This document shows, in pieces, positions 1 through 3,866 of a stretch of 12,810 nt of DNA. The stretch covers positions 1 through 12,810 of the forward strand of contig DCUU01000077.1 in the NCBI GenBank assembly GCA_002328565.1, written 5' to 3'. Positions within the stretch are counted from its first letter, which is position 1; every line of letters starts with the position of its first letter. The notes under the pieces were generated by a model. The model saw only the letters and a program-made list of their open reading frames with translations, was not told where the DNA came from and did no database searches. The stretch is from Candidatus Moranbacteria bacterium UBA2206. Its GTDB lineage: Bacteria > Patescibacteriota > Minisyncoccia > Moranbacterales > UBA2206. The translations under genes and the position numbers were made by a program.

Positions 1-1
1 T

Positions 2-685
2 GAAAAAAATATTAAAGGACAAGTTCCCGATTTTAAATCCGGATGGAAAGACGGCAAGAAAAATTTCTGGAAAATATTTATTATCGATTTTTCATTGGGT
101 TTATTTATTTTTTTCACACTACTTATCCTTGTCGCACCAGTAGCGATCTTACTTCTCAATAAAAATTATATCATCGGTGGAATTTTAACTTTTCTGGCAA
201 TTTTAATTTTCATCCCAATCGCAATTTTGACAAGCTATCTCAAAACTTATAGCTATCTTTATTCCGTCCTTGGAAAGCTTCATTTTTGGCCAGCTGTTGA
301 AAATGCTTATAATCTTTTTGCCAAAAACTTCTGGGCGAGCATTATCTTAAGTTTAATTTTTATCCCACTCGGGATTGTTCTCATGCTTATTATCTTAGCT
401 CTTGTGCCATTTTTACTTCTTATTTTTCTTATCCTTGGTACTATTGGCTACCTTGCCTTGGGGAAAATTACCGCTATTATTATCAGTGTAATTGGATTGG
501 TCATCTTTTTTCTTTATGCCATTTTTGTCAAAAGTATATATGAAGTTTTTTCTCAAGCTATCTGGATTCTTTTCTTCCACGAAATCGCCTCACCTAAAAT
601 TCCCGAGATTGTCACCGAAGTCGAAACTAAAACTGAACCCGTCATAGAGCCAATGGCAGCGATTGAAGCGAGAAAGGAGAATTAA
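2..685 (+). CDS. Multi-pass membrane protein, 5' end outside window
   Basis: The reading frame is open to the left edge (first full codon at 2) and ends with TAA at 683-685, so the true start lies upstream; the TTG at 95 is only an internal codon. About 227 residues are visible. A charged stretch rich in Lys, Trp and Phe is followed by very hydrophobic segments at roughly visible residues 28-46, 49-71, 103-150 (two or more spans) and 155-190, separated by short loops such as KTYSYLYSVLGKLHFWPAVE. The last ~25 residues are hydrophilic and Glu/Thr-rich, probably a cytoplasmic tail. No catalytic motif is visible. The alternation of long spans with short aromatic loops resembles uncharacterised integral membrane proteins common in CPR genomes; no function can be given. 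A bidirectional terminator follows at 802-836. Confidence 0.8.
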   Translation, partial: EKNIKGQVPDFKSGWKDGKKNFWKIFIIDFSLGLFIFFTLLILVAPVAILLLNKNYIIGGILTFLAILIFIPIAILTSYLKTYSYLYSVLGKLHFWPAVENAYNLFAKNFWASIILSLIFIPLGIVLMLIILALVPFLLLIFLILGTIGYLALGKITAIIISVIGLVIFFLYAIFVKSIYEVFSQAIWILFFHEIASPKIPEIVTEVETKTEPVIEPMAAIEARKEN

Positions 686-693
686 TTTTCGAT

Positions 694-778
694 TGCCATC
701 CTGAACTCGCCGTGCCTACCGGCAGGCAGGTTTCAGGATCTCTAACGATTAAGATGCTGAAACAAGTTCAGCATGACA
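694..778. repeat. BIME-like palindromic element with nested palindrome
   Basis: Two hairpin-forming arms face each other. The right arm pairs ATGCTGAA (754-761) with TTCAGCAT (767-774) and ends in GACA. The left arm starts ATCCTGAACT and resumes as TTTCAGGATC, and is interrupted at about 709-729 by another small palindrome (TGCCT 713-717 / AGGCA 724-728). Related copies lie at 9673-9733 and 11169-11239. The design of two inverted hairpins recalls bacterial interspersed mosaic elements; assignment to a named family is not possible from sequence alone. Confidence 0.65.
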
Positions 779-801
779 AAATTATATTATTCCAGAAATC
801 T

Positions 802-836
802 AAAACCGCCCTGATTCAATCGGGGCGGTTTTTTTT
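802..836. terminator. Bidirectional rho-independent terminator
   Basis: CCGCCC (806-811) pairs with GGGCGG (823-828). The stem extends through the A-run at 802-805 and the T-run at 829-836 and inward through TGAT/ATCG, with a loop of about 3 nt. The + strand has an eight-T tail and can end the membrane-protein transcript. Read on the minus strand, it has a TTTT tail and lies downstream of the two tRNA genes. Confidence 0.85.
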
Positions 837-837
837 G

Positions 838-900
838 TGGGACCAGTCCCGCCTTGGCGGGACGACCAAGCGATTATGAGTCGCGCAATACTGCTACGCC
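838..900 (-). pseudogene. Decayed tRNA-Ile2(CAT) copy with palindrome in the T arm
   Basis: On the minus strand, 863-883 matches the anticodon arm and variable region of the intact tRNA at 939-959 in 20 of 21 positions, including the CTCATAA loop. A GTAGC..AG stretch resembles the D arm but is shortened. The T arm is replaced by the perfect palindrome GTCCCGCCAAGGCGGGAC (846-863), after which a CTGGTCCCACA tail resembles the acceptor end. It cannot fold into a complete cloverleaf, so it is a remnant duplicate rather than a working tRNA. It may still be co-transcribed from the promoter at 1101-1129. Confidence 0.6.
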
Positions 901-914
901 TGCAAAATATTATG

Positions 915-987
915 TGGGACTGGCTGGATTTGAACCAGCGACCAAACGATTATGAGTCGTCCGCTCTGACCGCTGAGCTACAGTCCC
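915..987 (-). tRNA. tRNA-Ile2(CAT), lysidine type (or elongator tRNA-Met)
   Basis: The minus strand folds as a full cloverleaf of 73 nt. The acceptor GGGACTG pairs with CAGTCCC, the D arm is GCTC/GAGC, the anticodon stem is GACGA/TCGTT with loop CTCATAA (anticodon CAT), the T arm is GCTGG/CCAGC with loop TTCAAAT, and the discriminator is A. The G1-C72 pair argues against an initiator tRNA. From memory, the anticodon and T arms closely resemble E. coli tRNA-Ile2, whose CAT anticodon is modified to lysidine by TilS to read AUA. The 3' CCA is not encoded. tRNA-Val lies 10 bp upstream in the same direction. The isotype assignment is an inference; the tRNA itself is certain. Confidence 0.93.
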
Positions 988-997
988 AAATTTTACG

Positions 998-1071
998 TGG
1001 GTATATCCCGACTCGAACGGGAGACCTTTTCCATGTCAAGGAAACGCTCTAGCCAACTGAGCTATACACCC
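998..1071 (-). tRNA. tRNA-Val(GAC)
   Basis: A 74-nt minus-strand cloverleaf. The acceptor GGGTGTA pairs with TATACCC (one wobble), the D arm is GCTC/GAGC, the anticodon stem is TTTCC/GGAAA with loop TTGACAT (anticodon GAC, reading GUC/GUU valine codons), the T arm is TCCCG/CGGGA with loop TTCGAGT, and the discriminator is A. CCA is not encoded. It is the first gene of a two-tRNA transcript starting from the promoter at 1101-1129. Confidence 0.95.
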
Positions 1072-1100
1072 AATATTAGATGAGAAAACTAACATCTCTA

Positions 1101-1129
1101 ATACTATTTCAAAAAAGCAGATTGGTCAA
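1101..1129 (-). promoter_or_regulatory. Promoter of the tRNA-Val/tRNA-Ile transcript
   Basis: The minus strand reads TTGACC (1129-1124), a 17-bp spacer, and TAGTAT (1106-1101), about 30 bp before tRNA-Val. The -35 box overlaps the TGA stop codon of the upstream recombinase gene (1128-1126), so xer reading and tRNA promoter are packed together. A small hairpin (ATTAG..ATG with CATCTAAT) lies between promoter and tRNA. Confidence 0.65.
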
Positions 1130-2109
1130 TCTTTTTTCCTTCTTCTGGCATGAAAAGCCTGATGTACCTCTTTGAGATGGGGGTTGGTGACATGGGTATA
1201 AATTTGAGTAGTATTGATTGAAGCGTGGCCAAGCATCGCCTGAACAGAACGAATATCCGCCCCATTCATCAAAAGATCCGTGGCAAAAGAATGACGCAGA
1301 GTATGCGGATGAACATCCTTCACGATTCCAGCTTTTAGAGCATAATATTTGACAATTCGCTGAATAGAACGGGGGGTAAGGCGAAGGTCGTCATCGTCCT
1401 TGGTAGAGACGCCCCGACGGGGCGTCTCTACATTTTTATTCTTCTTCTTAAATTTCGCCAAGCCTTTCACGTCCCGCACAAACAGTGCCGGATCAATATC
1501 TTCCCTTTTTTTGAGATATTCTCGAAGAGACGCGGAAGCTGTATCTGAAATAAAAACTACTCTAATCTTGTTACCTTTGCCTCGCACGCTCAATTCTCCA
1601 CTTTTTAGATTTAACTTATCCCGATTAATGCTAGTAAGCTCAGAAACTCGCAGTCCGGCTGAGAAAAGCAGTTCCATAATCGCCCGATCACGTAGAGATT
1701 TAAAGCTCACCCCGCCAGCTGAGTCCAAAATCCTTTCTACCTCCGTATTTTCTAAAAAATCCACCTCTCGCTCAGGCGTTTTCCCAATTTCTACTTTTTC
1801 TGCCTGCAAAGTTTTAACATCTCTCTTAGCCAGATACTTCAAAAAACATCGAATAGCGATAATGTAGTAATTTTGCGTAATTTTCTTGATATTTTGGCCT
1901 TTTTCACTAACAAATCGATTAAGATAGAGACGAAAATTTCGAATTAAGTCATCATTTATATCCTTAGGATCACTAATTTTTGCCCAAACTAAAAATTTTT
2001 CCAAATAGCGATCATAATTCTCAATCGTTTTAGGTGAACGCTGTTTTTCCACTTCCAGATATTCCAAAAATTGAGTTTTATAATCTCTAATATTCATATT
2101 ATGCGACAT
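1126..2109 (-). CDS. xer: Xer-type tyrosine recombinase
   Basis: A 327-residue site-specific tyrosine recombinase of the XerC/XerD family, expected to resolve chromosome dimers at a dif site in the cytoplasm; XerC and XerD cannot be told apart here. The N-terminal SAM-like core-binding domain spans about residues 7-100. The catalytic domain, about 113-320, holds the full set: Arg154 (AGLRVSEL), Lys178 (RGKGNK), His269 and Arg272 (HPHTLRHSFA), His295 (LGHASI) and nucleophile Tyr304 (IYTHV). The protein is some 25 residues longer than usual because of an insertion at about 215-241, of which VETPRRGVST (227-236) is the translation of a 29-nt palindrome; the catalytic frame stays open. ATG at 2109 has no Shine-Dalgarno sequence and sits only ~12 bp after a TATAAT box, suggesting a leaderless or nearly leaderless mRNA; ATG at 2097 is an alternative start. 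Divergent from the LysM-CHAP operon. Confidence 0.95.
   Translation of the reverse strand: MSHNMNIRDYKTQFLEYLEVEKQRSPKTIENYDRYLEKFLVWAKISDPKDINDDLIRNFRLYLNRFVSEKGQNIKKITQNYYIIAIRCFLKYLAKRDVKTLQAEKVEIGKTPEREVDFLENTEVERILDSAGGVSFKSLRDRAIMELLFSAGLRVSELTSINRDKLNLKSGELSVRGKGNKIRVVFISDTASASLREYLKKREDIDPALFVRDVKGLAKFKKKNKNVETPRRGVSTKDDDDLRLTPRSIQRIVKYYALKAGIVKDVHPHTLRHSFATDLLMNGADIRSVQAMLGHASINTTQIYTHVTNPHLKEVHQAFHARRRKKD
1403..1431. repeat. 29-nt perfect palindrome inside xer
   Basis: GTAGAGACGCCCC (1403-1415), a 3-nt loop GAC, and the exact inverse complement (1419-1431). On the minus strand it is translated in frame as VETPRRGVST (residues 227-236). It lies between the catalytic Lys178 and the HxxR box, where other Xer proteins have a short loop. 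This looks like an inserted mobile palindrome tolerated in the protein. Confidence 0.85.
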
Positions 2110-2120
2110 TAATTAATTTC

Positions 2121-2148
2121 ATTATACCTTACAATTTTCATTTGACAA
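2121..2148 (-). promoter_or_regulatory. Promoter of xer
   Basis: The minus strand reads TTGTCA (2148-2143), a 16-bp spacer, and TATAAT (2126-2121). Transcription would begin about 5-7 nt before the ATG at 2109. The -35 box overlaps that of the divergent + strand promoter by five bases, so the two cannot easily be occupied together. Confidence 0.65.
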
Positions 2149-2170
2149 AAAGCCTCTCGAGAGCTATACT
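2142..2170 (+). promoter_or_regulatory. Promoter of the LysM-CHAP operon
   Basis: TTGACA (2142-2147), 17-bp spacer, TATACT (2165-2170). The spacer contains the perfect 10-bp palindrome CTCTCGAGAG (2154-2163), a possible operator. Predicted start near 2177, giving a leader of about 30 nt. Confidence 0.75.
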
Positions 2171-2185
2171 GTCTTAGAAGTAAAT

Positions 2186-2233
2186 ATTAGGGTTTTAGAA
2201 GAAAAAAATGCCTTTTAAAAGGCTTTTTCTAAT
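2186..2233 (+). promoter_or_regulatory. Hairpin over the start codon of the LysM-CHAP gene
   Basis: GCCTTTTAAAAGGC (2210-2223) is a perfect palindrome that begins at the G of the start codon. It is flanked by an A-run (2202-2206) that can pair with TTTTT (2224-2228), and by ATTAG (2186-2190) that can pair with CTAAT (2229-2233). If formed, the structure buries the weak ribosome site AGAAGAAA and the ATG. The T-run after the inner hairpin could also make it a weak attenuator. Structure is predicted by eye only. Confidence 0.4.
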
Positions 2234-3434
2234 CAAAACCACAAGAAAGACCAACCCTATTAGTAAACTAATAGCTAGCGTAAAAAAACTTCCTATTCGA
2301 GAGAATCTACAACTTATAAGAAACCAAGTTCATATCAAACAAAAGGTTGTTGCGACTTTCATTAAAGAACGTCGAACTATAAAAATCCTGCACCTATTTC
2401 GAAATTATTCCGCTTTTGCCGTTGTCGTTTCGAGTGCTTTCTTGGTTTCGGCTACTAATCTAGCCGCAGGACGCGAGTCCAGTGGTTTTTTGTTTGGCTA
2501 TTTTGGCGAAAATGAAAACTATGAGAACCCACTGAAAGACACTATGTTTTTGAAAACTGCCGGAAAAAACAGCGCCACCCTGGCTGGCTTGTCCAAAGCG
2601 AAAACATTACCCAACCCAAAAAATGCCCGCCTAGAGCGCGAGGATGAATCGATGATAATTCAAGGGCAAGCGCTAGTTGCCGGAAATAGCCCCATAAAGA
2701 AAGATCCCGAGGAAGATGGAGGTGTTATTATCTATGAAGTCAAAGAAGGCGATACTGTTGGCGCTATTGCCTCAGCTAATCACATTTCTATCAACACCAT
2801 TTTATGGTCCAATGAGCTGGATAATGTAGATTCAATCAAGCCCGGTGACAAAATTTTTATCCTGCCAGTATCTGGTCTTAATCATAAAGTTAAAAGCGGA
2901 GAAACGATTGATAATATCGCTTCTAAATATAAAGCGGATAAAAATAAGATTATCGCTTTTAACAATCTGCCGGCCAATGGAGATTTGGAAGTCGGCCAAG
3001 AAATTACTATTCCTGACGGGCAAAAAGAAGTTCCGCGTCCCGCGCCTTCCGTTTCCAGTCCGCTTAATATTGCTGAGCGTCCCTATGAATCATTTTCTGC
3101 CGGAAAGAAACTTGATGGCAAAGCTGGAACAGGACATCGATTCCCTTATGGCTATTGTACTTGGTATGTCGCGCAAAAAAGATATGTGCCTTGGGGCGGA
3201 AATGCTGGTACTTGGCTCTATCATGCCAAGGCCGCGGGTTATTCTACAGGAAGAACTCCGCGAGTCGGAGCTATTATGGTTTCATCTGAATCTTGGTGGG
3301 GACATGTGGCTATCGTAGAAAAAGTTTCTGGTAGCACTATTACTGTTTCCGAAATGAATTATGTTAAATTCGCCAAGAAAAGTTCTAGAACTTTGGATTC
3401 AAAGTCTAGGGTTATTAAGGGATTTATATATTAA
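2208..3434 (+). CDS. Membrane-anchored LysM-LysM-CHAP peptidoglycan hydrolase
   Basis: A 408-residue cell-wall protein. Residues 1-65 are very basic; a single hydrophobic segment at about 68-87 follows, probably a membrane anchor or long signal. Two LysM peptidoglycan-binding repeats occur at about 175-221 (YEVKEGDTVGAIASANHIS) and 226-270 (HKVKSGETIDNIASKYKA). A CHAP domain fills about 310-408, with the putative nucleophile Cys317 (GYCTWYV), His366 (WGHVAIVE) and a Glu382/Asn384 pair (SEMNY). CHAP domains act as N-acetylmuramyl-L-alanine amidases or endopeptidases; which one cannot be told. The likely role is wall remodelling or daughter-cell separation. ATG at 2208 is preceded by only a weak purine stretch and lies in a predicted hairpin. 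It is first in an operon with the small gene 24 bp downstream. Confidence 0.9.
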   Translation: MPFKRLFLIKTTRKTNPISKLIASVKKLPIRENLQLIRNQVHIKQKVVATFIKERRTIKILHLFRNYSAFAVVVSSAFLVSATNLAAGRESSGFLFGYFGENENYENPLKDTMFLKTAGKNSATLAGLSKAKTLPNPKNARLEREDESMIIQGQALVAGNSPIKKDPEEDGGVIIYEVKEGDTVGAIASANHISINTILWSNELDNVDSIKPGDKIFILPVSGLNHKVKSGETIDNIASKYKADKNKIIAFNNLPANGDLEVGQEITIPDGQKEVPRPAPSVSSPLNIAERPYESFSAGKKLDGKAGTGHRFPYGYCTWYVAQKRYVPWGGNAGTWLYHAKAAGYSTGRTPRVGAIMVSSESWWGHVAIVEKVSGSTITVSEMNYVKFAKKSSRTLDSKSRVIKGFIY

Positions 3435-3445
3435 TCACGCGCAAA

Positions 3446-3455
3446 AAGGAGGTGA
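3446..3455 (+). promoter_or_regulatory. Full-consensus Shine-Dalgarno site
   Basis: AAGGAGGTGA is fully complementary to the 3' end of bacterial 16S rRNA, with correct spacing to the ATG at 3459. It is by far the strongest ribosome site in the window and is the main reason to accept the small ORF behind it. Confidence 0.75.
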
Positions 3456-3458
3456 CCC

Positions 3459-3671
3459 ATGAGTCGCTTTGGTTATTTTTCAATATTACGTGCAAATACC
3501 TACGGGATCCCTCTTGATCCTAAGGGAGAAGTTCGTAGGATAAGATTTGCCGATCACCTCAGGGTGATCGGTGAAGCGGAAATACATCATCCGCGAAGTT
3601 TTTACAACCCATCGGATCCGGATATATTATATCCGGAACCAAACAAAAATAGCTTCTCAAAAAAATTTTGA
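3459..3671 (+). CDS. Small hypothetical protein with strong ribosome site
   Basis: A 70-residue product, not recognised. It has no signal peptide or membrane span. The middle is charged (KGEVRRIRFADHLRVIGEAE), followed by a Pro/Tyr-rich part (HHPRSFYNPSDPDILYPEP) and a Lys/Ser-rich tail. It follows the LysM-CHAP gene by 24 bp and shares its promoter and terminator. The coding DNA is unusually structured, with hairpins at 3499-3539, 3550-3571 (9-bp perfect stem, TCAG loop), 3576-3594 and 3617-3637. Either a real small protein with structured mRNA or a structured RNA with a fortuitous ORF is possible. The perfect Shine-Dalgarno sequence favours translation. Confidence 0.55.
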   Translation: MSRFGYFSILRANTYGIPLDPKGEVRRIRFADHLRVIGEAEIHHPRSFYNPSDPDILYPEPNKNSFSKKF

Positions 3672-3682
3672 AAAGCTATAAA

Positions 3683-3724
3683 AAAAACTGCTCGAATGAA
3701 TATATTGATTCGGCAGTTTTTTAT
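3683..3724. terminator. Bidirectional rho-independent terminator
   Basis: AAACTGC pairs with GCAGTTT and CGAAT with ATTCG, with one bulged T. Both sides carry A/T runs, so it works for the LysM-CHAP operon (+) and for uvrD (-), which converge here. Confidence 0.8.
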
Positions 3725-3866
3725 TTTATTTTTTCCAACTGAGCAATAGAAATAGAAAGTTTTTTGAGACCGGCCTTGGAAAAAGCCACCGTTATTATGT
3801 CACCCGCGCTAGCGACAATCAAGCCATCCCCAAAAACCTCATGTCGTACCCGATCACCATCCTTAA
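3721..3866 (-). pseudogene. Out-of-frame C-terminal domain of UvrD/PcrA
   Basis: The minus strand codes for KDGDRVRHEVFGDGLIV followed by ITVAFSKAGLKKLSIS and IAQLEKIK, then TAA at 3721. This is the C-terminal Tudor/SH3-like domain typical of PcrA/UvrD helicases (DRVRH..FG.G..V...F...G.KKL...A.LEK). It is in another frame than the helicase core and becomes contiguous with it only if one 7-nt unit is gained (or two lost) in the array at 3864-3891. An ATG at 3906-3904 lies in this frame, so separate internal translation is conceivable, but no good ribosome site was found. Confidence 0.8.

Noticed and set aside
95..97. TTG as start of the first membrane protein
   Set aside because: The frame stays open to the window edge with plausible coding sequence upstream, so the gene begins outside the window.
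837..1052. + strand ORF of 71 residues with LDLNQRPNDYESSALTAELQ
   Set aside because: It is the antisense translation of the two tRNA genes (and the decayed copy). This peptide is a familiar false annotation arising from tRNA genes.
1126..2109. Xer gene as part of an integron or phage integrase module
   Set aside because: Length and motifs fit a chromosomal XerC/D protein; no att duplication, cassette array or phage genes are seen, and the tRNAs beside it are intact rather than split by an integration.
2845..3318. 157-residue + strand ORF within the LysM-CHAP gene
   Set aside because: It overlaps the well-supported LysM-CHAP frame throughout and shows no domain of its own.
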